Both the position numbers and the translations under genes were made by a program. The notes beneath the pieces are model-generated. The model made no database searches and was not told the DNA's origin. It saw nothing but the letters and a program-made list of their open reading frames with translations. Shown here in pieces: positions 25,397 to 34,634 of a DNA stretch of 64,000 bases. The stretch comes from Rhodanobacter denitrificans (lineage in GTDB: Bacteria > Pseudomonadota > Gammaproteobacteria > Xanthomonadales > Rhodanobacteraceae): contig NC_020541.1 of the NCBI RefSeq assembly GCF_000230695.2, positions 1,426,001-1,490,000 of the forward strand, given 5' to 3'. Each line of letters begins with the position of its first letter. The first letter of the stretch is position 1.

Positions 25397-25438
25397 TTAT
25401 TCCTGCCGCTCCCATACTTGGCTGCGGCCGTCCAAGAT
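25397..25438 (-). pseudogene. C-terminal remnant of a DUF2147 gene
   Basis: Between the insertion sequence and the DUF2147 lipoprotein gene, one minus-strand frame reads GRSQVWERQE followed by TAA. This matches the tail of the intact DUF2147 gene nearby (GRTQIWERQP, stop at 26476), with about 22 of 29 bases shared over the core. No upstream part of the gene remains in frame. It is probably the end of a third paralogue or a recombination scar. Confidence 0.5.
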
Positions 25439-25465
25439 CTCGTCGCTGGTGACGGTGAAATTCTA

Positions 25466-26266
25466 TCAATTTTGACGCAACCACATCTGGGTCCGGCCAT
25501 TTAGGGAGAAGCCCGTGTAACCGTGGACCATCAGTTTGGTGCCGTCTTCGATGGTCCATAGCTTCACTTTGTAGGCTTTGCCATTGTGTGGATCGATGAT
25601 GCTGCCGCCGTCCCACAGATCATGATCTTGGCGAACTCCCCACATGATTGTCATGCCTTCGACTAGCTGATTCATGCGTGGACCACTGCATTTGCTGCAA
25701 ATCGGATGCGGACCGTCGTCTGACTGCAGTACCTTCAGCATTTTTGCCTGCAGTTCTCCATTGTTCTCGATGATCTGCATGATCGACACAAGCTTGCCGG
25801 TTTCATCGTCGACGGACTTCCAGGTGCCAACGGGTGAGTTGCGGTCAGCTCTTGTGCCATCGGCGGTGGATGGGGTGTTCGAGTACATGGGCTTGATTGT
25901 GAAGCTAACTTGATCTCCTTCTTTCATTGTTCGGGTGGCGCTGGTAGGGGCGAGCCAGTATCGTTTGCCTGGTTGTAGAATAACTTCGAGTGTGACATCT
26001 CCGCGAATGCGTCCTGTCTGGTCCCAATAATTGATCATTAGGACGTGCTTCCCAGGTGACAGTTTCAATACATTTTCTGGCTCAGACTGGCCGAGCTTTA
26101 AGCCAGTAGAAACCGGTGCGCCATCTACAGAGTCAATGACTGTTGATGCCAAGTACTCAATAAACGACGCTTCATTATTAGAAAGGTTTGCTGCGGTTGG
26201 AGTGACTAATTGTTTTGAGCAACTGCAAAGTAGGCAAAGGGAGAATATCAGAATAGATGCCTTCAT
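25466..26266 (-). CDS. DUF2147 lipoprotein with an extra N-terminal domain
   Basis: This 266-residue protein has a lipoprotein signal (ILIFSLCLLCSC, lipidated cysteine near residue 16). An N-terminal domain of about 110 residues with PEGA-like phrasing follows (LKLSPGKHVLMINYWDQTG). From about residue 145 a DUF2147 domain begins (PVGTWKSVDDETGKLVSIMQ) and ends GFSLNGRTQMWLRQN. Its base composition is clearly more A/T-rich than its neighbours, a sign of recent acquisition. The next DUF2147 gene upstream is a paralogue with the single domain. Function is unknown; DUF2147 proteins are periplasmic. Confidence 0.8.
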   Translation of the reverse strand: MKASILIFSLCLLCSCSKQLVTPTAANLSNNEASFIEYLASTVIDSVDGAPVSTGLKLGQSEPENVLKLSPGKHVLMINYWDQTGRIRGDVTLEVILQPGKRYWLAPTSATRTMKEGDQVSFTIKPMYSNTPSTADGTRADRNSPVGTWKSVDDETGKLVSIMQIIENNGELQAKMLKVLQSDDGPHPICSKCSGPRMNQLVEGMTIMWGVRQDHDLWDGGSIIDPHNGKAYKVKLWTIEDGTKLMVHGYTGFSLNGRTQMWLRQN

Positions 26267-26428
26267 ATTATTTCCTTCGGCGACGTGAACGGATAGCGCA
26301 TCAATTTTCTACCTTCGAGCAGTGCCTGACGTGTCTGAGTGCTCGTATTTTCGAGCCATCAATCTTATCCCGAAGTGCAAGATGGGGAAAGGTTTTTGAC
26401 TGCCGTCGCAATGTTTTGAGTTGTACAC

Positions 26429-26451
26429 AAAAAACGCGCGCCGGAGCGCGC
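26429..26451 (-). terminator. Intrinsic terminator of the single-domain DUF2147 gene
   Basis: On the minus strand GCGCGC, loop TCCG and GCGCGC are followed by G and a run of six T. It lies 25 bases after the stop codon of the DUF2147 gene and separates it from the downstream lipoprotein gene, which must therefore have its own promoter in 26267-26428. Confidence 0.75.
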
Positions 26452-26475
26452 TTGGAGATTATCGAAGAGTGACAG

Positions 26476-26940
26476 TTAGGGTTGCCGTTCCCATATTTGA
26501 GTTCTGCCGACCCAGGAGAAGCCGATATAGCCACGCACATTGAGCTTCTGCCCATCGTCCATCATCGTGAGCTTCACCTTGTAGATCTTGCCGTCCTTCG
26601 GATCGAGGATCTTGCCGCCGCTCCACTCGTCGCCGTCCTGGCTGACGCCCCACATGAAGGTCATGCCCACGATCGGCTGGTTCTTGCGTTCACCCTCGCA
26701 CTGGGTACACAGCGGGTGCTCGCCGTCGCGGGCCACGTCTTCCGGCGTGCGGTTCAGCAACTCGACGATCCTGGCTCGGTACTCGCCGTTGTGTTCGGTA
26801 ATTTCGACGATAGACTTCGGCTGGTGAGTCTTGTCGTCGATGGTCTTCCAGGTGCCGACTGGCGTGTTGTTGGCGGCCAGCGCCGCGCCGGCGGCCAGCA
26901 GCAGGCCGAGGGCGAAGGTGAGACGAACTGCTTGCTTCAT
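26476..26940 (-). CDS. Exported DUF2147 protein
   Basis: This 154-residue protein has a signal peptide (LTFALGLLLAAGAALA) and one DUF2147 domain: NTPVGTWKTIDDKTHQPKS, a CTQCEGE cysteine pair near residue 90, GMTFMWGVSQDGDEWSGGKI and the ending GFSWVGRTQIWERQP. GGGAGGAG lies before the ATG at 26940. It is G/C-rich like the core genes, unlike its lipoprotein paralogue next door. Family members are periplasmic proteins of unknown function. Confidence 0.87.
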   Translation of the reverse strand: MKQAVRLTFALGLLLAAGAALAANNTPVGTWKTIDDKTHQPKSIVEITEHNGEYRARIVELLNRTPEDVARDGEHPLCTQCEGERKNQPIVGMTFMWGVSQDGDEWSGGKILDPKDGKIYKVKLTMMDDGQKLNVRGYIGFSWVGRTQIWERQP

Positions 26941-27099
26941 GGGTGCTCCTCCCGTACGAAAGCGTATGGCGCGAGGCTGGCGGGCTGGCGCGAAGCCGTC
27001 AAGCTGCATTGCGCCAAGTCCGGCGCTGACCTGGATCAGCGGGGCCGCGGCGGCGCGCTGGCATAATGGCGGTTCCCGCAAACGCCCCGATACCGAACC

Positions 27100-28194
27100 A
27101 TGACCCAGGCCAACGAAGCCCTGGTCCGCCAGATCCTTGGCGGACTCATCGACACCCATACCGGCGCACCGCTGGCCGAGGCGCTGCGCGCCGTCGGCGT
27201 GGACGGCGCGCAGGTCTCGGTGGACCTGCAACTGGGCTATCCGGCCGCCGGCGCCATCGACAGCCTCGCGGCGCGCGTGCGCCAGGCGCTGGAAGCCGAT
27301 CCGGCGATCGACTCGGCCACGGTTTCGATCACCAGCCGCATCCACGTGCACAAGGTGCAGGGCACGCTGGGGCCGTTGCCGAACGTGAAGAACATCATCG
27401 TGGTGGCGTCCGGCAAGGGCGGCGTGGGCAAGTCCACGGTGTCGGCGAACCTGGCGCTGGCGTTGCAGGCCGAAGGCGCGAAGGTCGGCGTGATGGACGC
27501 GGACATCTACGGTCCGAGCCAGCCGACCATGCTCGGCGTACACGGCAAGCCGGCCTCGCCGGACGGCAAGAGCATCATCCCGATGCAGGCCCACGGCATG
27601 CCGGTGATGTCGATCGGCTTCCTGGTGGAGGAAGACACGCCGATGATCTGGCGCGGCCCGATGGTCACCCAGGCGATGATGCAGCTGCTCACCGACACAC
27701 GCTGGGAACAGCTCGACTACCTGATCGTGGATCTGCCGCCGGGCACCGGCGACATCCAGCTCACGCTGTCGCAGAAGGTGCCGGTGGCCGGCGCGGTGAT
27801 CGTCACCACGCCGCAGGACATCGCCCTGCTGGACGCGCGCAAGGCGCTGAAGATGTTCGAGAAGGTCGAGGTGCCGGTGCTCGGCGTGGTGGAGAACATG
27901 GCCACCCACGTGTGCTCCCACTGCGGCCACGAGGAAAACATCTTCGGCGAAGGTGGCGGCGAGCGCATGGCGACGCAATACGGCGCGGCCTATCTCGGCT
28001 CGCTGCCGCTGGACATCCGCATCCGCGAGCAGGCCGACGGCGGCAACCCCACGGTGGCGGCGATCCCCGATTCCGAGCTCGCCATGCGTTACCGCGAGAT
28101 CGCCCGCAACGTGGCCGGCCGGCTGTCACGGCAGCCGCGCAACAAGTCGCTGGGCCTGGGCAAGATCGTGGTGCAGGGCGTGCCGGCCGCATGA
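27100..28194 (+). CDS. apbC: Iron-sulfur cluster carrier ApbC/Mrp
   Basis: This P-loop ATPase of 364 residues carries or delivers Fe-S clusters to target enzymes. A DUF59 domain spans about residues 1-80. The deviant Walker A motif GKGGVGKST lies near residue 104, and YLIVDLPPGTGDIQLT forms the later ATPase signature. The cluster-binding pair CSHC lies near residues 271-274. The stop overlaps the start of the FMN-reductase gene, so the two are coupled. Confidence 0.96.
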   Translation: MTQANEALVRQILGGLIDTHTGAPLAEALRAVGVDGAQVSVDLQLGYPAAGAIDSLAARVRQALEADPAIDSATVSITSRIHVHKVQGTLGPLPNVKNIIVVASGKGGVGKSTVSANLALALQAEGAKVGVMDADIYGPSQPTMLGVHGKPASPDGKSIIPMQAHGMPVMSIGFLVEEDTPMIWRGPMVTQAMMQLLTDTRWEQLDYLIVDLPPGTGDIQLTLSQKVPVAGAVIVTTPQDIALLDARKALKMFEKVEVPVLGVVENMATHVCSHCGHEENIFGEGGGERMATQYGAAYLGSLPLDIRIREQADGGNPTVAAIPDSELAMRYREIARNVAGRLSRQPRNKSLGLGKIVVQGVPAA

Positions 28195-28736
28195 CGGCGG
28201 CGGTGCAGCGCGTGCTGTGCCTGTGCGGCAGCCTGCGCCGGGTGTCGTCGAACCGGGCGGCGCTGGAGGCCGCGCGGCAACTGGTGCCGGCAACGCTGGA
28301 GCTGGTGCTGTACGACGGGCTCGGCCGCCTGCCGCTGTTCAATCCGGACGACGAAGCCGCTGCCGTGCCCGCGCCGGTGCGGTCGCTGCGCGAAGCGGTG
28401 GGTCGCGCCGATGCCTTGTTGATCGCCTGCCCCGAATACGCCCACGGCGTGCCCGGCGCGTTCAAGAACCTGCTGGACTGGCTGGTCGGCAGCCTGGAGT
28501 TTCCGGGCAAGCCGGTGCTGCTGCTGAACACGGCTGCGCGCGGTTCGTACCGTGCGCAGCAGGCGCTGGCGGAAATCCTGCGCACCATGTCCGCCCAGTT
28601 GCTGGCGGCGCAGCCCCTGCCAGTGGCGCTGCCGGGTGCCGGCTGCAGCGCGGCGCAGGTGCTGGCCAGCGCGGAATGCTGCGCGGCATTGCGCGCGGCG
28701 CTGGACATCCTGGCCGATATCCCGCGCCCACCGTAG
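28191..28736 (+). CDS. NADPH-dependent FMN reductase family protein
   Basis: This 181-residue flavodoxin-like protein has the phosphate-binding loop [18 protein letters not shown] and the flavin-contacting stretch [20 protein letters not shown]. It should reduce FMN or quinones with NADPH. Its ATG overlaps the apbC stop by 4 bases. The last codons read into the REP element: its TAG stop is the TAG of the repeat arm CACCGTAGGAGC, so the C-terminal end may have been reshaped by the repeat. Confidence 0.88.
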   Translation: MTAAVQRVLCLCGSLRRVSSNRAALEAARQLVPATLELVLYDGLGRLPLFNPDDEAAAVPAPVRSLREAVGRADALLIACPEYAHGVPGAFKNLLDWLVGSLEFPGKPVLLLNTAARGSYRAQQALAEILRTMSAQLLAAQPLPVALPGAGCSAAQVLASAECCAALRAALDILADIPRPP

Positions 28737-28822
28737 GAGCCCGCTCGCGGGCGATGCTCTGCTTTTGCGAATCCCGAATCCAGGCTCCAAAAGCATCGCC
28801 CGCGAGCGGGCTCCTACGGTGG
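28728..28822. repeat. REP-type inverted pair (copy 1)
   Basis: Two arms of 31 bases, 28728-28758 and 28792-28822, are perfect reverse complements around a 33-base loop. Each arm also holds a small hairpin (GCCCGCTCGCGGGC). The arm core TAGGAGCCCGCTCGCGGGCG closely matches the copy at 42475-42560, and the loops share GAATC and CCAGGC. This is the layout of bacterial REP/BIME elements mobilised by RAYT transposases. It lies between the FMN-reductase gene and dcd. Confidence 0.9.
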
Positions 28823-28917
28823 CGGATCTGGTCGGCTGGCGCGGTGGCGCCCCGACCATGTATTTTTGCCGCTTTGCGCCCGGTTCGTCCGGGTTGCCTG
28901 CTACCTCCGGAGATCGC

Positions 28918-29484
28918 GTGAGCATCAAATCCGACAAGTGGATCCGCCGCATGGCCGAGAGCCACGGCATGATCGAGCCGTTCGAGCCGGGCCAGGTCAA
29001 GCTGCGCGACGGCAACAAGCTGATCTCCTACGGCACCTCCAGCTACGGTTACGACGTGCGCTGCGCGCGCGAGTTCAAGATCTTCACCAATATCAACTCC
29101 ACCATCGTGGATCCGAAGGCGTTCGATCCGTCGAGCTTCGTCGATGTCGAGGCGGACGTGTGCATCATCCCGCCGAACTCGTTCGCGCTGGCGCGCACGG
29201 TCGAGTACTTCCGCATACCGCGCAAGGTGCTCACCGTCTGCCTCGGCAAGAGCACCTACGCGCGCTGCGGCATCATCGTCAACGTGACGCCGCTGGAGCC
29301 GGAGTGGGAGGGCCACGTGACGCTGGAGTTCTCCAACACCACCCCGCTGCCCGCCAAGATCTACGCCAACGAAGGCGTGGCGCAGATGCTGTTCCTCGAA
29401 TCCGACGAGGAATGCGAGACCAGCTACAAAGATCGCGGCGGCAAGTACCAGGGCCAGCAGGGCGTGACCTTGCCGCGCACCTGA
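28918..29484 (+). CDS. dcd: dCTP deaminase
   Basis: Dcd converts dCTP to dUTP, feeding thymidylate synthesis. The 188-residue protein shows the trimer-site motif [20 protein letters not shown] and the catalytic glutamate region [20 protein letters not shown]. The ending is [14 protein letters not shown]. The start is GTG 28918, with GGAG 6 bases upstream. Length and sequence match the xanthomonad type. A small lipoprotein gene follows. Confidence 0.96.
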   Translation: MSIKSDKWIRRMAESHGMIEPFEPGQVKLRDGNKLISYGTSSYGYDVRCAREFKIFTNINSTIVDPKAFDPSSFVDVEADVCIIPPNSFALARTVEYFRIPRKVLTVCLGKSTYARCGIIVNVTPLEPEWEGHVTLEFSNTTPLPAKIYANEGVAQMLFLESDEECETSYKDRGGKYQGQQGVTLPRT

Positions 29485-29579
29485 TCGCCTCCCTGAACGG
29501 GCGGCGTCCGGCGCTGCCCACGATCGCGGCCGGGCGCTACACTCCGCCGATGAACCGACACGTTTTCCAGGAGACACCG

Positions 29580-30074
29580 ATGATCCGTTTTTCGCCCCTG
29601 CTTGCCCGTGCCGCCGCGGCCGCCATGCTGGGCAGCCTGCTGGTGCTGGCCGGCTGCCATCGCGGCAGCACCAAGGATGAGGTCAGTGCCGCCCAGGCCC
29701 AGGGCCAGTTCGACACCGTCATCAACGCCTACAAGGGCGGCCAATTCCTGCTGGATGGCGCGGTGCTGTCGGCGCTGGATGTCGGTAGCCATTTCGCCTA
29801 CCTGAAAGAGCAGGGCAAGCTGCCGAAGACCGTGCTGCTGGAGCGCAGCGACGACTCGAAGGTGCGCAAGCAGCACCTCGAATACATGGCGCGCATGCAG
29901 CTCGATTACGGCTTCACCGTGTACTACGACGACGGCGGCACGCTGAAGAAGATCAACCCGGTGGATACCAAGGCACGCCGGCTGGAGGACTACCACGCGC
30001 CGGTGCAGATGAACGACGAGATGAAGGGCAAGTCCGCTGCCGGCAGCAGCTACGATCCCTCGCAGCAGCACTGA
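29580..30074 (+). CDS. Small lipoprotein of unknown function
   Basis: This 164-residue protein has a lipoprotein signal peptide with lipobox LAGC (cysteine near residue 27). The mature part is charged and mostly helical, with no domain I recognise. AGGAG lies before the ATG at 29580, which I prefer to an upstream ATG at 29550. An intrinsic terminator follows 21 bases after its stop. Confidence 0.8.
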   Translation: MIRFSPLLARAAAAAMLGSLLVLAGCHRGSTKDEVSAAQAQGQFDTVINAYKGGQFLLDGAVLSALDVGSHFAYLKEQGKLPKTVLLERSDDSKVRKQHLEYMARMQLDYGFTVYYDDGGTLKKINPVDTKARRLEDYHAPVQMNDEMKGKSAAGSSYDPSQQH

Positions 30075-30095
30075 TCTGCGACGGTTGTTCTTCGC

Positions 30096-30123
30096 AAGCC
30101 CGCGGCCAGCGCCGCGGGCTTTT
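30096..30123 (+). terminator. Intrinsic terminator after the lipoprotein gene
   Basis: AGCCCGCGGC and GCCGCGGGCT pair around a CAGC loop (10-bp stem) and end in four T. It lies between convergent genes and acts for the plus strand, which carries the T-run. Confidence 0.85.
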
Positions 30124-30142
30124 CATTGGCCGTTTTCGCCAC

Positions 30143-30559
30143 TCAAGCGGTCAGCGCGTGCCGCAGCGCCGCGATCAGCACAGCGGCGCCTTCGTCGTCG
30201 CGGGCCACGCGGACGCCATGCCCCCACACCGGCCCCGGCCAGGCCGGGTCGCCTTCGACCCGCGCGATCACGTGCACGTGCAACTGGCGCACGATGTTGC
30301 CGAGCGCGCCCAGGTTGAGCTTGTCGCAGGGCGTCACGGCGCGCAGCGCGGCGGCGGCGCGGTTCGCTTCCTGCCACAGCACGGCCTGTTCGTCGCCGTG
30401 CAGGTCGGTGATCTCGACCAGGCCGGCGCGGCGCGGCACCAGGATAAGCCACGGCCAGCGCGCGTCGTCCATCAGCAACAGCTCGCACAGCGGCAGCGAG
30501 GCGACCGCGCGGGTATCCGCCGCCAGCCGGGGATCGAGGGCGAAGCCGGCCCCGCTCAT
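30143..30559 (-). CDS. HIT-domain protein
   Basis: This 138-residue protein belongs to the histidine-triad nucleotide hydrolase/transferase superfamily. The triad region reads [20 protein letters not shown]: the first triad histidine is a glutamine, and the two following histidines remain. The catalytic histidine is thus probably kept. The ATG overlaps the stop of the dienelactone hydrolase gene by 4 bases, so both are coupled on the minus strand. The substrate is unknown. Confidence 0.85.
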   Translation of the reverse strand: MSGAGFALDPRLAADTRAVASLPLCELLLMDDARWPWLILVPRRAGLVEITDLHGDEQAVLWQEANRAAAALRAVTPCDKLNLGALGNIVRQLHVHVIARVEGDPAWPGPVWGHGVRVARDDEGAAVLIAALRHALTA

Positions 30560-31224
30560 GCGCCGGCCAGGTGTTTTTCGAAGAACGCCAGCGTGCGCTC
30601 GAGCGCCAGTTTCGCGCTGGCCTCGTCGTAGGGCGCGCTGCCGTCGCGGTTGAAGGCGTGGTCGGCCGGGTAGGTGAAGACTTCCATCTGCGGCAGCGCC
30701 TCGCGGTGCCTGTCCACCATTTCCGGCGTGATGCTGCGGTCCTTCTCGCCGAAGTGGAACATCACCGGCGCCCGCGGCGTCTCGTGCAGGAACGGCAGGT
30801 TGCGCGCGCCGTAGTAGCTCACCGAGGGCAGGCCCAGGCGCAACGCGGCGAGCAGGGCCACGGTGCCGCCCCAGCAGTAGCCGACGGTGCCGATCTTGCC
30901 GGCCGAGGCGATCGACTCGGCGGCGCTGGCGACGTCTTCCAGCGCGCGCTCCAGACCCAGTTCGGCGATCAGCTGCTTGCCCTTGTTCGCGCCGACCTGG
31001 TCGTAGCCCAGTTCCACGCCGCTCTCCAGGTGGTCGAAGAATGCCGGCGCGATCGCGGTATAGCCGTGCGCGGCGAAGCCGTCGGCGACGCGGCGGATAT
31101 GCGCAGTGACGCCGAAGATTTCCTGGATCACCACGATGCCGCCTTTCGGCTTGCCCTGCGGCTGGGCGAGGTAGCCGCCGATGCACTGGGTGCGGGTGGT
31201 GGGGATGTTGATGTGCTGGCCCAT
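30556..31224 (-). CDS. Dienelactone hydrolase family protein
   Basis: This 222-residue alpha/beta hydrolase has the family layout: [20 protein letters not shown] near residue 30, the nucleophile elbow GYCWGG with cysteine, the acid in [11 protein letters not shown] and the catalytic histidine in [10 protein letters not shown]. It is cytosolic. The substrate could be a lactone or ester, but the family is broad. It is the first gene of a two-gene operon with the HIT protein. Confidence 0.92.
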   Translation of the reverse strand: MGQHINIPTTRTQCIGGYLAQPQGKPKGGIVVIQEIFGVTAHIRRVADGFAAHGYTAIAPAFFDHLESGVELGYDQVGANKGKQLIAELGLERALEDVASAAESIASAGKIGTVGYCWGGTVALLAALRLGLPSVSYYGARNLPFLHETPRAPVMFHFGEKDRSITPEMVDRHREALPQMEVFTYPADHAFNRDGSAPYDEASAKLALERTLAFFEKHLAGA

Positions 31225-31287
31225 GGCTGGCTCCTTGGCGGCGATCGCGTGAAGTCTAGCCGCGCCGGTGGTCGCGCCGCACTGCCG

Positions 31288-31293
31288 TATAAT
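31288..31293 (+). promoter_or_regulatory. Candidate -10 box of rimO
   Basis: A perfect TATAAT lies 37 bases before the preferred rimO ATG (31330). No good -35 hexamer is seen at the usual distance. The leader would be about 30 bases. Confidence 0.5.
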
Positions 31294-31329
31294 TCCCGGT
31301 TACTCCGCATGTTCCCGGTGACGCCCCGC

Positions 31330-32667
31330 ATGTCCCAGACCGCCCACAAGATCGGCTTCGTCAGCCTCGGCTGCCCCAAGGCGCTGGTCGATTCCGAGCG
31401 CATCCTCACCCAGCTCAAGGTCGAGGGCTACCAGATCGTGCCCAGCTACGGTGAGGCCGACGCGGTAGTGGTGAACACCTGCGGCTTCATCGACGCGGCG
31501 GTGCAGGAGTCGCTGGACTCGATCGGCACCGCGCTCAACGAGAACGGCAAGGTGATCGTCACCGGCTGCCTGGGCAAGCGCGAGGCGCTGATCCGCGAGG
31601 CGTACCCCGACGTGCTGTCGATCAGCGGTCCGCAGGATTACGCCAGCGTGATGAGCGCGGTGCACGAGGCGCTGCCGCCCACGCACGACAAGTTCCTCGA
31701 CATCGTGCCGGACACCGGTGTGAAGCTGACGCCGAAGCACTACGCGTACCTCAAGATTTCCGAAGGCTGCAACCACCGCTGCAGCTTCTGCATCATCCCC
31801 TCGATGCGCGGCAACCTGGTCTCGCGTCCGGTCGACGAGGTGCTGATTGAGGCGGAGAAGCTGGTCAAGGGCGGCGTCAAGGAACTGCTGGTGATCTCGC
31901 AGGACACCAGCGCCTACGGCGTGGACCTCAAGTACGCCGAGCGAGATTGGCGCGGCAAGGCGTACCGCACGCGCATGACCGAGCTGTGCGAAGGCTTGTC
32001 GGAACTCGGCGCGTGGACGCGGCTGCACTACGTCTACCCGTACCCGCACGTGGACGAGCTGATGCCGCTGATGGCGGCGGGGAAAATCCTGCCCTACCTC
32101 GACATCCCGTTCCAGCACGCCAGCCCGCGCATCCTGAAATTGATGAAGCGCCCCGGCAACATCGACAAGACGCTGGAGCGCATCCACAACTGGCGCAAGC
32201 TGGTGCCCGAGCTCACCATCCGCAGCACTTTCATTGTCGGCTTCCCCGGCGAGACCGAGGCCGAGTTCGAGGAACTGCTGGACTTCCTGCGCGAGGCCGA
32301 ACTGGACCGCGTGGGTGCGTTCGCCTACTCGCCGGTGGATGGCGCCAAGGCCAACGAGCTGCCCGGTGCCGTCTCCGAGGAGCTGAAGGAAGACCGTCTC
32401 GAACAGTTCATGGCGGTGCAGGCGGACATCTCCGCCGCCAAGCTGCAGCGCAAGGTCGGCCGCACGCTCAGGGTGCTGGTGGACGAGGCGAACGCCGACG
32501 GCGCGGTGGCCCGTTCGGCTGCCGATGCGCCCGAGATCGACGGCAGCGTGCTGATCGCCGACGGCCTGTCGCTCAAGCCGGGCCAGTTCGTCGACGTGGT
32601 GGTCGAGGCGGCCAGCGAACACGACCTGCATGCGCGCCTGGCGCATCCGCGGCTCACGGTGGTGTAG
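31330..32667 (+). CDS. rimO: Ribosomal protein S12 methylthiotransferase RimO
   Basis: RimO adds a methylthio group to an aspartate of ribosomal protein S12. The 445-residue protein starts with the UPF0004 domain ([20 protein letters not shown]), with cluster cysteines in SLGCPKA, NTCGFID and TGCLGKR. The radical-SAM motif C-X3-C-X2-C is CNHRCSFC at residues 147-154, and a TRAM domain forms the last 70 residues. An alternative ATG at 31309 would add 7 residues. A DUF3025 gene follows after 6 bases. Confidence 0.96.
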   Translation: MSQTAHKIGFVSLGCPKALVDSERILTQLKVEGYQIVPSYGEADAVVVNTCGFIDAAVQESLDSIGTALNENGKVIVTGCLGKREALIREAYPDVLSISGPQDYASVMSAVHEALPPTHDKFLDIVPDTGVKLTPKHYAYLKISEGCNHRCSFCIIPSMRGNLVSRPVDEVLIEAEKLVKGGVKELLVISQDTSAYGVDLKYAERDWRGKAYRTRMTELCEGLSELGAWTRLHYVYPYPHVDELMPLMAAGKILPYLDIPFQHASPRILKLMKRPGNIDKTLERIHNWRKLVPELTIRSTFIVGFPGETEAEFEELLDFLREAELDRVGAFAYSPVDGAKANELPGAVSEELKEDRLEQFMAVQADISAAKLQRKVGRTLRVLVDEANADGAVARSAADAPEIDGSVLIADGLSLKPGQFVDVVVEAASEHDLHARLAHPRLTVV

Positions 32668-32673
32668 GCGTCC

Positions 32674-33477
32674 ATGCGCTACGTCGCGCCGGCACGCGAC
32701 GCGGTCGATCCGGCGGTGTTCGGGCGGCTGCCGCTGGCGGCGTGGCGCGAGCATGCCGGGCTGATCGAGGGCCGCGACTGGCCGGCGATCGACGCGCTCA
32801 ACGCCTGCCGTCCGGCGGGCATGCCCGAGCGCTTCGTGGCGCAGACGCACGAACTGCTCGCCGACGGCCTGCACTACGAGCAGCGCGTCGCCGAGCGCGG
32901 CGCCATCGCCACCCGCGAGCGCAACTGGCACGACCTGTTCAACGCGCTGGTCTGGCTGCGCTGTCCCGCGATCAAGCGTGCGCTCAATGCGCGGCAGGTG
33001 GGCGAGATTGCCCGCATGGGGCCGAAGCAGCGCTCGCGCGCGCAGTACGCGCTGACCCACTTCGACGAGGCCGGCGTGGTCGTTGCCGTGCGCGACCCCG
33101 CACTGCTGGCGCTGTGGGATGCGCACGACTGGCACGGGCTGTTCTGGCGCCGGCGGCAGGCCTGGCTGGACGGCACGATCCGGCTGGAGCTGTTCGGTCA
33201 TGCGCTGCTGGAGCTGGCCTTGAGTCCGGGGCGCCTGTTGGTGGGCAAGGCACTGGTGTTCCAGTCGGACAGCGATGCCGGCCTGCCTGCGCCGTGTGCC
33301 ACGGCGATCGGTTCAGGGCGCCTGCTGCTCGACCCGCTGGAGCTGCGGCCGCTGCCGCTGTCGGGTATTCCGGGCTGGCATCCGGACAATGCCGACGAAG
33401 CCTTCCACCGCCATGCCGCCTGCTATCAGCCGCGGCGCGCCGGGCGCGCGTACCCGCCGGCATCGCCGATCCCCTGA
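32674..33477 (+). CDS. DUF3025 protein
   Basis: This 267-residue protein matches the DUF3025 family, seen in its core RNWHDLFNALVWLRCPAIKR and HFDEAGVVVAVRDPALLALW. The ending is rich in proline and arginine, with PLSGIPGWHPDNADEAFHR before it. It has no signal peptide or membrane helix and is likely cytosolic. It starts 6 bases after rimO and is probably cotranscribed. Its function is unknown. Confidence 0.85.
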   Translation: MRYVAPARDAVDPAVFGRLPLAAWREHAGLIEGRDWPAIDALNACRPAGMPERFVAQTHELLADGLHYEQRVAERGAIATRERNWHDLFNALVWLRCPAIKRALNARQVGEIARMGPKQRSRAQYALTHFDEAGVVVAVRDPALLALWDAHDWHGLFWRRRQAWLDGTIRLELFGHALLELALSPGRLLVGKALVFQSDSDAGLPAPCATAIGSGRLLLDPLELRPLPLSGIPGWHPDNADEAFHRHAACYQPRRAGRAYPPASPIP

Positions 33478-33555
33478 GCAGACGGCCCGCACCTTGCTCC
33501 GACCGGCGATCACGTCTATATACGTGGCATCGGCGTGGGTGAAGGGGGACGGACG

Positions 33556-34605
33556 GTGAACATCGCAGGGCTTCGATCGCGCCAGGGGTACCGCCATCGC
33601 TGCCTGGCGACGATCGTCGCGGGCTTGTCGATCGCGTGGACGTGTGCCGGCAGCGCGGTGGCAGCGGAGCATGGCGCCGGCCAGCCGCCGTCGATCCGCT
33701 TCGGCATCCTGCCGATCGGCAGCGCCGCCGAATCGCTGGAACAGTGGCGACCGCTGCTGGACGACCTGCGCAAGCGGCTGCAACTTCCGGTGACCACCGT
33801 ATCGGTGGGCAGCTACGCCGGCCTGTCCGATGCGATCGGCGCACAGCGGGTGGACATCGCCTTCCTCTCCGGCAAGCTGGCGGTCGAGGCGGTGACGCGC
33901 CAGCACATGCAGGTATTCGCCCAGTTCGTGCGCAGCGACGGCGCCAAGGGCAACGTCGCCACGCTGGTGGTGCGCGCCGACAGCCCGATCCGCAACCTCG
34001 ACGAGCTGCTCTCCACGCCGGGCAGCGGCTGGCGCTACGCGCGCAGCGAACACCTGTCGGTGACCGGCTATGTCGCGCCGGAGGCCTACGTGTTCGCGCC
34101 GCGCGGCCTCAACTCGGACACCTTCTTCGGCAGCGTGCGGGTAGGCGATCACCAAAGCAACCTGCTCGCGGTGGTCAATCGCGAAGTGGACGTGGCCAGC
34201 AGCAACAATCCGGACATGGACCTGTTCCGGCGCAATTTCCCGGGCGAGGCAGGGCAGCTGCGGGTGATCTGGCACTCGCCGCTGATTCCTTCCGGGGTGC
34301 TGGTGGTCCGCGACGGCATACCCCGGTCGCTGCGGCAGAAATTGACCGCATTCCTGCTCGGTTACGGCAAGGCCGCTGGCGAAGCCGGCGTACGCGAGCG
34401 CGCGAACCTGGCCCGCATTCCCGACCTGGGCGGCTTCGCACCGGAGGACAACCGCGTGCTGGAGCCGTTCGTGGACATGCAGTACACGCTGCTGCGACAG
34501 CAGGCCGAGCACGGCCAGTGGGTCACCCCGCAGGCCCGACAGGCCCGTCTGGCGCAGATCGAGGCCGACCACCGCCGTGCCGTGCGGCAGCTGCAGCCGC
34601 GCTAG
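33556..34605 (+). CDS. PhnD-like periplasmic substrate-binding protein, orphan
   Basis: This 349-residue protein has a signal peptide (CLATIVAGLSIAWTCAGSAV) and a two-lobed binding domain of the phosphonate/phosphite type. It carries IRFGILPIGSAAESLEQWRP, DIAFLSGKLAVEAV and LRVIWHSPLIPSGVLVVRDG. No permease or ATPase gene is adjacent, so it may be a sensor component or serve a distant transporter. The GTG at 33556 is preceded by GGGGGA. A gene of this kind next to greB is not something I recognise as conserved. Confidence 0.8.
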   Translation: MNIAGLRSRQGYRHRCLATIVAGLSIAWTCAGSAVAAEHGAGQPPSIRFGILPIGSAAESLEQWRPLLDDLRKRLQLPVTTVSVGSYAGLSDAIGAQRVDIAFLSGKLAVEAVTRQHMQVFAQFVRSDGAKGNVATLVVRADSPIRNLDELLSTPGSGWRYARSEHLSVTGYVAPEAYVFAPRGLNSDTFFGSVRVGDHQSNLLAVVNREVDVASSNNPDMDLFRRNFPGEAGQLRVIWHSPLIPSGVLVVRDGIPRSLRQKLTAFLLGYGKAAGEAGVRERANLARIPDLGGFAPEDNRVLEPFVDMQYTLLRQQAEHGQWVTPQARQARLAQIEADHRRAVRQLQPR

Positions 34606-34634
34606 GTGCCGGTCGGCCCCGCCGGGGGCAAGGC

